From Mycolicibacter algericus DSM 45454 (GTDB taxonomy: Bacteria; Actinomycetota; Actinomycetes; Mycobacteriales; Mycobacteriaceae), in contig NZ_MVHC01000001.1 of NCBI RefSeq assembly GCF_002086455.1, positions 310,001 through 374,000 of the forward strand: a DNA stretch of 64,000 nt, in the 5' to 3' direction. The notes beneath the pieces were generated by a model. The model did no database searches. It saw only the letters and a list, made by a program, of their open reading frames with translations, and had not been told where the DNA came from. Below are positions 8,944 to 16,206 of this stretch, one piece after another (position 1 is the stretch's first letter; the number at the start of each line of letters is the position of its first letter). The position numbers were made by a program, and so were the translations under genes.

Positions 8944-9178
8944 CGGGGATCGTCACCGGACCGGTCCCCGCGTCTTGGTGGCCGCCCTGACGCAATGCGT
9001 CATATGCGCACAGCAGCCGCCGCAGCCGTGCGGCCGCATCATCGGGTGGTGACGAACCCGCATAGCCGGTGTCGGGGTGCAGGGTACGCACCTTGGTGCG
9101 GAATGCATGGCTGATCTGCGCCTGGGTAGCCGAATGCGGCACTCCCAGAACGTCGTAGGGATCGGGGCTGTCGCTCAT
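8873..9178 (-). CDS. Small J-domain (DnaJ-like) protein
   Basis: About 101 residues: an N-terminal J domain starting SPDPYDVLGVPHSATQAQISHAFRTKV with the HPD motif at 34-36, then a short basic tail ending GPVRRHR. It has no zinc-finger or C-terminal substrate domain, so it would be a minimal co-chaperone that stimulates an Hsp70. It lies convergent to, and 71 bases over, the end of the MEDS-STAS gene and upstream of an Hsp20 cluster. A GTG at 9184 is an alternative start. Confidence 0.75.
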   Translation of the reverse strand: MSDSPDPYDVLGVPHSATQAQISHAFRTKVRTLHPDTGYAGSSPPDDAAARLRRLLCAYDALRQGGHQDAGTGPVTIPVSYRRRPPSSQDYLRAGPVRRHR

Positions 9179-9287
9179 CGCCACGGTCGCTCACCAACTC
9201 CAAGACATACTTTCCTGCTGCGGGCCGGCGGGCCCGCTGCCCGGGAGAGCAGGGTGGGCAGCGGGGCCACGCCGAACCTCGCGGTGC

Positions 9288-9623
9288 TCATCGCGTCGGG
9301 CCATCACCTCCCGTCATCACACGGCGGACAACATCGGGACCTCGGAGGCCTGCCGGAGGCGACCGTTGCGTCGGCCACACTCGCCGGCTGCGCCGCCGCG
9401 TGTCCGACCGGTTCCGAGGGCTTCCCGGTGGCGGCGCGCCACGCCGCTCGGGTGTGGCGCAACGAATGGCGAGCTTGGGGGGTCGGGGCCGGGCGGCGGG
9501 CGTTTCGGTGCGCACCGCGTGCCAGCGCTCGGGGATCGCCGCGGTCAGCAGGCGCAGCCATTCGGCGCGCACGATGCGGTCCGCCTCGTCCAGCACCTCC
9601 GCGGGCAATGTGTCGGTGGTCAT
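9288..9623 (-). CDS. Hypothetical arginine/proline-rich protein
   Basis: 111 residues. The start is very well supported: AAGGAGGTGAGCAGC precedes the ATG at 9623. The first 45 residues (TLPAEVLDEADRIVRAEWLR and PERWHAVR) look like a folded helical segment. The remainder is rich in Arg and Pro and is probably disordered, or results from a frame error. It lies 47 bases downstream of the Hsp20 gene, so it may belong to the same heat-shock unit. Function not recognised. Confidence 0.6.
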   Translation of the reverse strand: MTTDTLPAEVLDEADRIVRAEWLRLLTAAIPERWHAVRTETPAARPRPPKLAIRCATPERRGAPPPGSPRNRSDTRRRSRRVWPTQRSPPAGLRGPDVVRRVMTGGDGPTR

Positions 9624-9670
9624 GCTGCTCACCTCCTTCACCATGCAGGCCGCCTCCCGGCCCCTCGCAA

Positions 9671-10090
9671 TTAGCCGTTGATGGCCCGCTCGCCGTGTCC
9701 GCTGGCGACCTTGATCCGGCGCGGCTTTGCCTTCTCCGCGACCGGAATGGTCACTCGAAGCACCCCGTCCTGGTAGCTGGCCTGGATCTGCTCGGCGTCG
9801 AGGTTGTCGCCCAGGAAAAGCTGTCGGCTGAACACCCCGCGGGGCCGTTCCGCCGACACCATCTCGCGACTCTGATCCAGGCCGGGCCGTTCGGCGTGCA
9901 CCGTCAGCACGTTGCGTTCGACATCGAGGCCCAGCGAGTCTTCCTTCATCCCCGGCAGGTCGAACTCGACGATGAACTGATCGCCGTCGCGCCAGGCATC
10001 CATCGGCATGACCGCCGGCCGCGCCGCGGTGCCCAGGACCTGCTGGGTCCAGCGGTCGAGATCGCGAAACGGGTCGGTACGCATCAACAT
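9671..10090 (-). CDS. Hsp20 / alpha-crystallin family chaperone (18-kDa antigen type)
   Basis: 139 residues. It begins [13 protein letters not shown] and continues [21 protein letters not shown], very close to the 18-kDa antigen of M. leprae and M. avium. The alpha-crystallin domain ends with the GVLRVTIPV strand. The start at 10090 matches those homologues and sits behind GGAGG; an ATG three bases upstream is also possible. As a small heat-shock protein it would bind unfolding proteins. Its promoter carries a strong palindrome and faces an HspR-like MerR gene. Confidence 0.92.
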   Translation of the reverse strand: MLMRTDPFRDLDRWTQQVLGTAARPAVMPMDAWRDGDQFIVEFDLPGMKEDSLGLDVERNVLTVHAERPGLDQSREMVSAERPRGVFSRQLFLGDNLDAEQIQASYQDGVLRVTIPVAEKAKPRRIKVASGHGERAING

Positions 10091-10120
10091 CATCTCCACC
10101 TCCTCAATCTGCAGCAGATC

Positions 10121-10142
10121 ATCTATGTCCGCTGACATAGAT
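10121..10142. promoter_or_regulatory. Palindromic operator between hsp20 and the HspR-like gene
   Basis: A perfect inverted repeat with 9-base arms (ATCTATGTC / GACATAGAT) around CGCT. It begins four bases after the -10 element of the hsp20 promoter, overlapping the likely transcription start, as a repressor site would. It does not match the HspR HAIR consensus, so a distinct recognition sequence for the divergent MerR protein is proposed. Confidence 0.6.
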
Positions 10143-10145
10143 TTT

Positions 10146-10174
10146 TATATAGCACCGATGGTAGGTTCGTGCAA
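10146..10174 (-). promoter_or_regulatory. Vegetative-type promoter of hsp20
   Basis: On the minus strand TTGCAC (10174-10169), a 17-base spacer and TATATA (10151-10146). This is an unusually good sigma-70-type promoter for a mycobacterium and lies directly upstream of the palindrome at 10121-10142. Confidence 0.65.
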
Positions 10175-10217
10175 GAGGATCTCCGACGAACGGAAGCGAC
10201 GCGCCTTGACCGAGAAC

Positions 10218-10616
10218 ATGAATGCCCGATCCGGACTCGGGGTATACAGCATCTCCGTGGCTGCAGAGTTGTCCGGCATCGGTCCGCAGACGTTGCGGCT
10301 CTACGAGCGGCGCGGCCTGCTCACCCCAGCGCGCACCGCGGGCGGCACCCGCCGTTACAGCGACGACGACCTGGCACGGCTGCGGCGCATCGTCGAGCTG
10401 GCCGGTGTGGGGGTCAACGTGGCCGGCATCGGGGAGATCCTGGGCCTGGAAGCCCGAAACGTCCGACTGGAATCGGACAACACCAGGCTGAAGTCGGACA
10501 ACAATCGACTGAGATCGGATAACGACCAACTGAAGTCGGACTATGCCCTGCTCGTCGCGCAGCGGGCGGAGCTGGCAGGCCGGAGCGCGCAAGCGCGGAA
10601 CCGAAAGGGGTCATGA
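10218..10616 (+). CDS. HspR-like MerR family regulator with heptad-repeat tail
   Basis: 132 residues. The MerR winged helix is HspR-like: YSISVAAELSGIGPQTLRLYERRGLLTPART, then GGTRRYSDDDLARLRRI. From residue 84 a regular seven-residue repeat follows, with Leu at 84, 91, 98, 105 and 112 and repeated SDN units, predicting a leucine-zipper dimerisation coiled coil. It is divergent from hsp20 and probably represses it through the palindrome at 10121-10142. The ATG at 10218 has only a weak ribosome-binding site. The 3' end overlaps the next gene by four bases. Confidence 0.85.
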   Translation: MNARSGLGVYSISVAAELSGIGPQTLRLYERRGLLTPARTAGGTRRYSDDDLARLRRIVELAGVGVNVAGIGEILGLEARNVRLESDNTRLKSDNNRLRSDNDQLKSDYALLVAQRAELAGRSAQARNRKGS

Positions 10617-10828
10617 TGATCGACGCTGAAGGACTGTCGCCGAGCGAGGGCCTCCCGGAGGCGGACCGCGCCGAACAGTGGCTGGCCGCCGACGCCGGCG
10701 AGGAGGACGACGGGCTGGACCCGGCCCGGCTCGAGAACATCGACGAGAAGGACGCCAACCCGGCCGACGTGATCGACCAGGCGATCAGCGTTCCGCTTCC
10801 CCACGACGACTACGGCACCGAGCCGTAG
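10613..10828 (+). CDS. Small acidic hypothetical protein
   Basis: 71 residues, strongly acidic, with no hydrophobic segment; motifs DGLDPARLENIDEKDANPADVIDQAISVPL suggest a short helical, partly disordered protein. The ATG overlaps the TGA of the MerR gene, so it is translationally coupled to the regulator. Function unknown; the conserved composition and the coupling argue that it is real. Confidence 0.7.
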   Translation: MMIDAEGLSPSEGLPEADRAEQWLAADAGEEDDGLDPARLENIDEKDANPADVIDQAISVPLPHDDYGTEP

Positions 10829-10844
10829 TGCAACCTCGGTCGAC

Positions 10845-11072
10845 CTACTCGGCGTCGGCCGCGTCGCCGTCAGCGTGGCGGGATGACGGGTCGCGCCGCC
10901 GATGGCTGGTGTCGCACAGCGGATAGCTGCGGCTGCGCCCGCAGGCGCAGATCGCGACCATGAACCGGTCGGACTCGACGACGCCGTCGGGGGTTTCGAT
11001 GCGGACCGGCCCGGCGACCAGCACCGGGCCATTGCGCACCGGCTGTACCAGGTGGGGCTGCGGCTCGCTCAC
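10845..11072 (-). CDS. CDGSH-type iron-sulfur protein
   Basis: 75 residues. The CDGSH cluster ligands are C42, C44, C53 and H57 in the pattern CxCxxxxxxxPxCDxxH, expected to bind a [2Fe-2S] cluster. The GTG start at 11072 overlaps the stop of the methyltransferase gene by GTGA. It probably serves as a small redox or cluster-transfer protein. The ending is acidic and poorly conserved. Confidence 0.85.
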   Translation of the reverse strand: MSEPQPHLVQPVRNGPVLVAGPVRIETPDGVVESDRFMVAICACGRSRSYPLCDTSHRRRDPSSRHADGDAADAE

Positions 11073-11764
11073 GGCTTGTCCGCCTGTATCACGACCAGCT
11101 GCTCCTCGCGGCAGCCGCGGGGCAGCCGGCCGGTTCGCTCCAGCCAGTCGGCACGAGCGGACAGCACCGGGCCGAACGGAATCCACCGCGTAGCCGCGAT
11201 GTCCGCCGCCAGTCCGCTGTCCCGCAACGCTTTCAGCGACCTGGCGGCATCGGCCAGCGCCGACTGGACCAGCAACATCGATCCACCGCTGCGCAACAGC
11301 GTGGCCGCCGTGCGGCACAGTGGATCGAGAACGATCCGGCCGTCGACGCCACCGTTCCACGACCACTCCGGCCCGCCCGCCACCGGGACCGGCCCGCTGT
11401 GGCGCGGGCTGGGCACATACGGCGGATTCGACACGATCAGGTCGAACGGCTCGCAGCTCAATGCGCCGGCCCACGGCCCGTGCCGGATCTCGATGTCGAC
11501 CCCGGCCGCGCCCGCGTTGTCCCGGGCGCACCGGACCGCGCGGGGGCAGATGTCGAATGCGGTGACGCTACCCGCGCCCAGTTCGGCCGCCGCGATCGCC
11601 ACCACACCGGACCCGGTACACAGGTCGAGTACCCGGCGCCGGCGGGCCAGCCCCGATGACTCCATGACGTCGACCAGTAGGTGCGAATCCTGCTGCGGCG
11701 CATAGACGCCGGCCGGGGTCACTAGCTCAGGTCGGGTAGCGTACGTGGCGATGGTGGGGTTCAC
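11069..11764 (-). CDS. HemK-related SAM-dependent methyltransferase
   Basis: 231 residues. The AdoMet-binding motif is VLDLCTGSGVVAIAAAELG (near 46-64) and the substrate motif NPPYVPSP is at 113-120, the hallmark of HemK/PrmC-like glutamine or nucleotide N-methyltransferases. It lacks the N-terminal domain of PrmC and is closer in size to the short HemK2/Mtq2-like group. A GTG start is used. A predicted SigF promoter precedes it and a CDGSH gene follows. Confidence 0.8.
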   Translation of the reverse strand: MNPTIATYATRPELVTPAGVYAPQQDSHLLVDVMESSGLARRRRVLDLCTGSGVVAIAAAELGAGSVTAFDICPRAVRCARDNAGAAGVDIEIRHGPWAGALSCEPFDLIVSNPPYVPSPRHSGPVPVAGGPEWSWNGGVDGRIVLDPLCRTAATLLRSGGSMLLVQSALADAARSLKALRDSGLAADIAATRWIPFGPVLSARADWLERTGRLPRGCREEQLVVIQADKP

Positions 11765-11774
11765 CTAGCCGGTT

Positions 11775-11799
11775 TACCCGGCTGCAGCCGCCGACAAAC
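11775..11799 (-). promoter_or_regulatory. Predicted SigF promoter of the HemK-like/CDGSH operon
   Basis: GTTT (11799-11796), a 16-base spacer and GGGTAA starting at 11779. The -10 lies 10 bases before the GTG start, so the message would be nearly or fully leaderless. Confidence 0.7.
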
Positions 11800-11890
11800 G
11801 CCATTGGTCACTCCCGTAATGGGGCATCGCACACCGTGCCGACCCCTCCGGATCCCTAGGCGGCGTCGTCGGCGTACCGAGCAGGCTCAC

Positions 11891-13708
11891 TCAATCGTCC
11901 TTGTCGCGCAGGTCGCGCACCGCCTGCTTGGCCGACTCGGTGAACTCGTGCATCTTCTGCTTGGCGCCCTTGGTGGCGACACTGACCCGGTCCGGATCCT
12001 TGATCATCGCCTTGGCGGTGTTCTTCGCGATGTCCATCCGGAGCTGCGGCGGAACCGGTGCGACGTCGGGATCCACGACCACTTCCAGCACCACCGGGCC
12101 CGGCGCCGCCAGCGCCTGATCCCAGGCATGGCCGATGTTCTTCGGGTCATCGCAGCGGATACCGGTCAGCCCGAGCAGCTTGGCGAACTCCGCATATGGC
12201 ACATCCGGAATGTATTGCGTTTCCTCGAATTTCGGTTCTCCGCCCATCGCCCGCTGTTCGAAGGTGACCTGGTTGAGGTCCTGGTTGTTGAACACGCAAA
12301 AAATCAACGGACCCTTGGACAACCGATCCTTGTACCGCTTGACGGTGATCATCTCGGCCATGCCGTTCATCTGGAACACGCCGTCGCCCACCAGGGCGAT
12401 CACCGGTCGGCCCGGGTGCGCCAGCTTGGCGGCGATCGCATACGGCGTGCCCGGGCCCATGGTGGCGAGGTTGCCGGCCAGTGAGGCGGCCATGCCCGGC
12501 CGCAGCCGCAGGTGCCGCGCCCACCAGTTCGCCACCGAGCCGGCATCGGTGGTGATGACGGCGTTGTCAGGCAGCCGCTTGGACAGCTCGTGCACCACCA
12601 GCTCAGGGTTGAGCGGGTCGGCCTTGTCGTGGGCCCGCTTGTCGAGCACCCGCCACCATTCCTGCACTTCGCTTTCGATTTTTTTGCGCCAGGACCGGTC
12701 CTCTTTGCGTTTGAGCAATGGAATCAGCTCTTGCAGGGTGTCCTGCGAGTCGCCGATCAGATTGGCGTCCATCGGATACCGGACGCCGATCATCCGGCCG
12801 TCGTGGTTGATCTCCACTCCCCGGCACTGCCCTTCTTTGGGCAGCCATTCGGAGTAGGGGAAGCTCGACCCGATCATGAACAGCGTGTCGGCGCCGGACA
12901 TCATCGCTTCGCTGGCCGTGGAGCCGAGCAGCCCGATCGGGCCGGTGACATACGGCAGATCGTCGGGCAGCGACGCCCGGCCCAGGGAGGTCTTGGCCAC
13001 CCCGGCGCCGAGCAGCTCGGCGACCTGCACCACCTCATCAGACGCGTCGGCGGCGCCGGCGCCGATCAGAATCGCCACCTTCTCGGCGTCGTTGAGGATG
13101 TCGGCGGCCTTCTGCAGTTCCGGTTGCGTCGGGAGCATCCGCGACCGGGACCAACCCACGCTGCTGAACACCGCCCCGTGCATCCGTGGCGGCGACGGCA
13201 CCGCGTCCTCTTCGGCGACGTCCTCGGGCAGGATGATGGTGGCCACCGTGCGATTCGTCAGCGCCACCTTGCACGCCCGGTCGACCAGGTGGCGTGCCTG
13301 TACCGGCGCCATGCAGGTTTGGATGAAGTCCGACGAGACGTCCTTGTACAGCGACATCGGGTCGATCTCCTGCTGGAAAGCCGCGCCCAGCGACATCCGC
13401 TTCTGCTGGCCGACGATGGCGACCACCGGCTGGTGGTCGAGTTTGGCGTCGTAGAGGCCGTTGAGCAGGTGGATCGCCCCGCCGCCGGAGGTGGCCAGGC
13501 AACAGGCGAGCTCGCCGGTGAACTTGGCGTGCCCGGTCGCCATGAAGGCGCCCATCTCCTCGTGCCGGGGCTGGATCAGCTCCGGATCGCCGTCGGCCCG
13601 GTCCAGTGCGCCGAGCATGGAGAGGATGCCGTCACCGGGATAACCGAAGATCCGGTGCACTCCCCACTGGCGTAACCGGTCGATGATGAAGTCCGCGGTC
13701 TTCGGCAT
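11891..13708 (-). CDS. Thiamine-pyrophosphate-requiring enzyme (pyruvate oxidase/ALS-like)
   Basis: 605 residues with the three-domain TPP enzyme fold. The N-terminal PYR domain has FGYPGDGILSMLGAL and the activating Glu in RHEEMGAFMATGHAKFTG. The C-terminal PP domain has the GDGVFQMN...NNQDLNQVTF TPP/Mg2+ motif. Overall it resembles PoxB-type pyruvate dehydrogenase (quinone) and acetolactate-synthase relatives; the precise reaction is not decided by sequence. A basic, lysine-rich C-terminal tail may contact the membrane as in PoxB. It is preceded by a SigF-type promoter, which suggests a stationary-phase role. Confidence 0.85.
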   Translation of the reverse strand: MPKTADFIIDRLRQWGVHRIFGYPGDGILSMLGALDRADGDPELIQPRHEEMGAFMATGHAKFTGELACCLATSGGGAIHLLNGLYDAKLDHQPVVAIVGQQKRMSLGAAFQQEIDPMSLYKDVSSDFIQTCMAPVQARHLVDRACKVALTNRTVATIILPEDVAEEDAVPSPPRMHGAVFSSVGWSRSRMLPTQPELQKAADILNDAEKVAILIGAGAADASDEVVQVAELLGAGVAKTSLGRASLPDDLPYVTGPIGLLGSTASEAMMSGADTLFMIGSSFPYSEWLPKEGQCRGVEINHDGRMIGVRYPMDANLIGDSQDTLQELIPLLKRKEDRSWRKKIESEVQEWWRVLDKRAHDKADPLNPELVVHELSKRLPDNAVITTDAGSVANWWARHLRLRPGMAASLAGNLATMGPGTPYAIAAKLAHPGRPVIALVGDGVFQMNGMAEMITVKRYKDRLSKGPLIFCVFNNQDLNQVTFEQRAMGGEPKFEETQYIPDVPYAEFAKLLGLTGIRCDDPKNIGHAWDQALAAPGPVVLEVVVDPDVAPVPPQLRMDIAKNTAKAMIKDPDRVSVATKGAKQKMHEFTESAKQAVRDLRDKDD

Positions 13709-13736
13709 GGTGCGCTCCCTTCTATCGGCACACGGT

Positions 13737-13760
13737 TACCCGTCACCCTCGTTGTCAAAC
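13737..13760 (-). promoter_or_regulatory. Predicted SigF promoter of the TPP enzyme
   Basis: GTTT (13760-13757), a 15-base spacer and GGGTA (13741-13737). It overlaps the last codons of the UdgX gene by six bases, so the TPP enzyme can be expressed independently. Confidence 0.7.
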
Positions 13761-14426
13761 AGCGCCGTCGTACAAGCGGTGCTCGCCGGTCACCGCGGTG
13801 GCGGCCACGCGCAAGTCGTCGACGAACGCCCGGTAGGCCTCGTCGCGCCGGTCACTGCGATCCCGCAGCACCGCCGAGGGATGCACGGTCGCCAGCACCG
13901 GCGGCCGGCACTGGGCACCGGTCGGCGGGTTCAGCAACTCGCCGCGTCCGGTGGAGACCCGGAATGCCGCGCCCAGCAGCGACTGCGCGGCGGTGGCGCC
14001 CAAGCAGACCACCAGTTGCGGGCGCACCGCGTCGATCTCGGCGATCAGCCACGGCCGGCACGCCACCACCTCGGTCCGGCCGGGCTTCTGGTGGATCCGG
14101 CGTTTGCCTTCCCGGCGGGTGAACTTGAAGTGCTTGACGGCGTTGGTGGCATAGACCAGCTCCGGGTCGATGCCCGCGTCGTGGATCGCCCGGTCCAGCA
14201 ACCGTCCGGCCGGACCGACGAACGGATGGCCTTGTCGATCCTCCTGGTCGCCGGGCTGCTCACCGACCAGCATCAACGGTGCGCCGCGGCCCTCGCCGAA
14301 CACGGTCTGGGTGGCGTCGCGATACAGCTCGCAGCCGTGACAGCCGGCGGCCGCCTCCCGCAGTGCGCTCAGCGTCCGCCGGTCGGGTAGATACCGTTGC
14401 GCTCCCGGCACCTGCGTCGTCGCCAC
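13755..14426 (-). CDS. UdgX family uracil-DNA binding protein
   Basis: 223 residues. The uracil-DNA glycosylase motif GEQPGDQED is at 55-63, and the diagnostic R-loop KRRIH is at 108-112. In M. smegmatis UdgX the histidine of this loop forms a covalent bond with the abasic site after uracil removal. Cys29 and Cys32 plus later cysteines are placed for the Fe-S cluster of family 4-like enzymes. It would trap and repair uracil in DNA. The start is GTG. A short epimerase remnant lies just upstream on the same strand. Confidence 0.93.
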   Translation of the reverse strand: MATTQVPGAQRYLPDRRTLSALREAAAGCHGCELYRDATQTVFGEGRGAPLMLVGEQPGDQEDRQGHPFVGPAGRLLDRAIHDAGIDPELVYATNAVKHFKFTRREGKRRIHQKPGRTEVVACRPWLIAEIDAVRPQLVVCLGATAAQSLLGAAFRVSTGRGELLNPPTGAQCRPPVLATVHPSAVLRDRSDRRDEAYRAFVDDLRVAATAVTGEHRLYDGAV

Positions 14427-14429
14427 GGC

Positions 14430-14624
14430 TCATGCCGCCAGTTCCGGGGCGATCTCGGAAGTCCCGGAAAGCTGCTGTACTACAGCAAGATTGGCTTCCG
14501 ATGCGGTGGACAGGTCATCGACGCACCAGACCCGCTGCGCGCCCTCGGCGAGCAGCAGGGCGCACAGCCGGCTGCCGAGGAATCCGGCTCCGCCGGTGAC
14601 CAGAGCACGCTTCAGCGCACGCAT
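14430..14624 (-). pseudogene. Truncated NAD-dependent epimerase/dehydratase fragment
   Basis: 64 codons encoding only the N-terminal Rossmann unit of an extended SDR: ALVTGGAGFLGSRLCALLL followed by VDDLSTAS, where family members continue for about 300 residues. The reading frame then runs VVQQLSGTSEIAPELAA and stops 3 bases before the UdgX gene. The active-site YxxxK is absent, so it is interpreted as a decayed or deletion-truncated gene. A short functional peptide cannot be excluded. Confidence 0.65.
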
Positions 14625-14638
14625 GGAACACCATCCGA

Positions 14639-14667
14639 ATGGGCCCGATCCTGCCGATCGGGCCCAT
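14639..14667 (-). terminator. Hairpin terminator downstream of the MPT63-like gene
   Basis: A perfect 12-base inverted repeat (ATGGGCCCGATC / GATCGGGCCCAT) with a 5-base loop, 13 bases after the stop of the MPT63-like gene. No long T run follows, as is normal in mycobacteria. Confidence 0.7.
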
Positions 14668-14679
14668 CTCGGGTCGGCG

Positions 14680-15159
14680 TCAAGCCTTGTTCGTCCAGAT
14701 CATCACATCCTGGACGCCGTCGTTGTAGACCACGCCGTCGGGCGGCGGGCCGGTGACGTCGAAGTAGATCTTGCCATCGGCCGACGCGCCCTGGGCGATG
14801 GGGCCCGGGTTGATACCGCCCGGCGTGGGCACGGTGTTGATCACCCGGTAGGTGTCGCTGTTGGCCGCCCTGGCGTTGAAGGCGGTGACCAGCGGGGTCA
14901 CCGTCCCCCGGTCCGCGCGAGCCGTCACGTCGGCCTGGTACAGCTTGCCGTCCGGCTGGTAGCCGGGGATGACCACGTTGGCCGGCCTCAGGTTGCTGAC
15001 CGTGTAGGACGTCGACAGTGCGCCGTCGTGGAGCTGTTCGGGTGTGCCGAACGGTTGGATCGCCGGTTCGGCCATCGCGGTTGTCGCGGCGAAGACGCTC
15101 ACCGCGGCGATACCCGCCGCGCCGGCGGCTGTCTTGGCTGCGGTCGTGGAGAACTTCAC
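14680..15159 (-). CDS. Secreted MPT63-like protein (DUF1942)
   Basis: 159 residues. A signal peptide with an alanine-rich core ends near TTAMA/EPA. The mature part follows the MPT63 (Rv1926c) immunoglobulin-like beta-sandwich pattern: SYTVSNLRPANVVIPGYQPDGKLYQADVT, RGTVTPLVTAFNAR, GKIYFDVTGP and the closing VQDVMIWTN. The GTG start has AAGGAG upstream. A SigF-type promoter lies 88 bases upstream and a hairpin terminator follows. The function of this secreted antigen family is unknown. Confidence 0.88.
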   Translation of the reverse strand: MKFSTTAAKTAAGAAGIAAVSVFAATTAMAEPAIQPFGTPEQLHDGALSTSYTVSNLRPANVVIPGYQPDGKLYQADVTARADRGTVTPLVTAFNARAANSDTYRVINTVPTPGGINPGPIAQGASADGKIYFDVTGPPPDGVVYNDGVQDVMIWTNKA

Positions 15160-15246
15160 GTCGGACTCCTTCCGTTGAGTTCGATCGGGTGTCATCGGGG
15201 CGGGGGTCCCTTTGCTGGAACGAGCACCGCGCCCGTCACCCGCAGG

Positions 15247-15271
15247 TACCCGGCAGCGTCGACGGGGAAAC
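15247..15271 (-). promoter_or_regulatory. Predicted SigF promoter of the MPT63-like gene
   Basis: GTTT (15271-15268), a 16-base spacer and GGGTA (15251-15247). It leaves an untranslated leader of roughly 80 bases. Confidence 0.6.
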
Positions 15272-15449
15272 AAATCATGATTCGGTTGCGCGGCGTGCGG
15301 AAATTGTGGATAGTTACGCAAGCTCGGGCGTTCAGCAGACAGCGCCGGTCAGGACGTCCTTGCATTCCTTCCTGTGATTCCGGACCGCGGCTCGCCGCCG
15401 GCCCTTGGAATCAGCTCATAGCGTGTGAGTACGAGAAGGCGGGTATGCG

Positions 15450-16118
15450 GTGGTCGGGGATACCAATGCTCAATTTGCGACGCCGTCAGGCGACGATCTC
15501 GAGGTCCGTAGTGACCTCGATCTCGTAGTGGGCCACGGCGAGCCGCAACGTGTCGGCCGGTTCCGATACTGGCTGGGCGAGCAGCGCTGGGAGTGGTCGG
15601 ACACCGTGGCGCGCATGCACGGCTATGAGCCGGGAACGGTTGAACCCAGCACCGAGTTGTTGCTGCAGCACAAGCATCCCGAGGACCGCCCCCAGGTCGC
15701 CGAGGTGCTGGAGCGGGTCGTGCAGGGCGAGCCGTTCAGCAGCCGGCATCGGATCATCGACACCCGCGAGCAGGAGCACTGGGTGATCGTGGTCGGTGAC
15801 CGCATGGTCGACGATGCCGGGGTGGTGACCGGCACCGCCGGTTTTTACGTTGACGTCACCGACGTGCTGCAGGCCGACGTCAGCGCCGCGGTCTCCGAGG
15901 TCGCCGAGTCGCGGGGCGTGATCGAGCAGGCCAAGGGCGTGCTGATGGTCGCCTACGGCATCTCCGCTGAGCGGGCGTTCGACATCCTGGTGTGGCGCTC
16001 CCAGGAGACCAACGTCAAGGTGCGCGAACTCGCAGAACGCTTCCTGGCAGCCATGAGCGGAGCCTTCAGCTCCGACTCGGTCTCGTTGGTCGACCACACG
16101 CTACTGACCGTCGACTGA
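15450..16118 (+). CDS. PAS and ANTAR domain regulator
   Basis: 222 residues. A PAS fold (GRFRYWLGEQRWEWSDTVARMHGYEPG, then DRMVDDAGVVTGTAGFYVDVTD) is followed by a C-terminal ANTAR RNA-binding domain (SRGVIEQAKGVLMVAYGISAERAFDILVWRSQETN). ANTAR proteins bind paired hairpins in nascent RNA and relieve termination. It is an orphan with no kinase beside it, so the PAS input is probably direct. The exact start is unsure: GTG 15450 is open, but a GGGTAT at 15441 without a good -35 lies close before it. Confidence 0.85.
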   Translation: MVGDTNAQFATPSGDDLEVRSDLDLVVGHGEPQRVGRFRYWLGEQRWEWSDTVARMHGYEPGTVEPSTELLLQHKHPEDRPQVAEVLERVVQGEPFSSRHRIIDTREQEHWVIVVGDRMVDDAGVVTGTAGFYVDVTDVLQADVSAAVSEVAESRGVIEQAKGVLMVAYGISAERAFDILVWRSQETNVKVRELAERFLAAMSGAFSSDSVSLVDHTLLTVD

Positions 16119-16157
16119 CGCTGCGGCGAGAAGACTACGCTGGGCATCGCGCACTGA

Positions 16158-16183
16158 GGTTGCCTACGCCGCCGTAGTGGGTA
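16158..16183 (+). promoter_or_regulatory. Predicted SigF promoter of cheB
   Basis: GGTT (16158-16161), a 17-base spacer and GGGTA (16179-16183), 23 bases before the cheB start. Confidence 0.55.
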
Positions 16184-16206
16184 GCCACCTGAAGGTGGTG
16201 AGCGCG

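Noticed and set aside
15441..15446. GGGTAT before the PAS-ANTAR gene as a SigF promoter
   Set aside because: No GTTT or GGTT at 15-17 bases upstream, and it lies too close to the chosen start.
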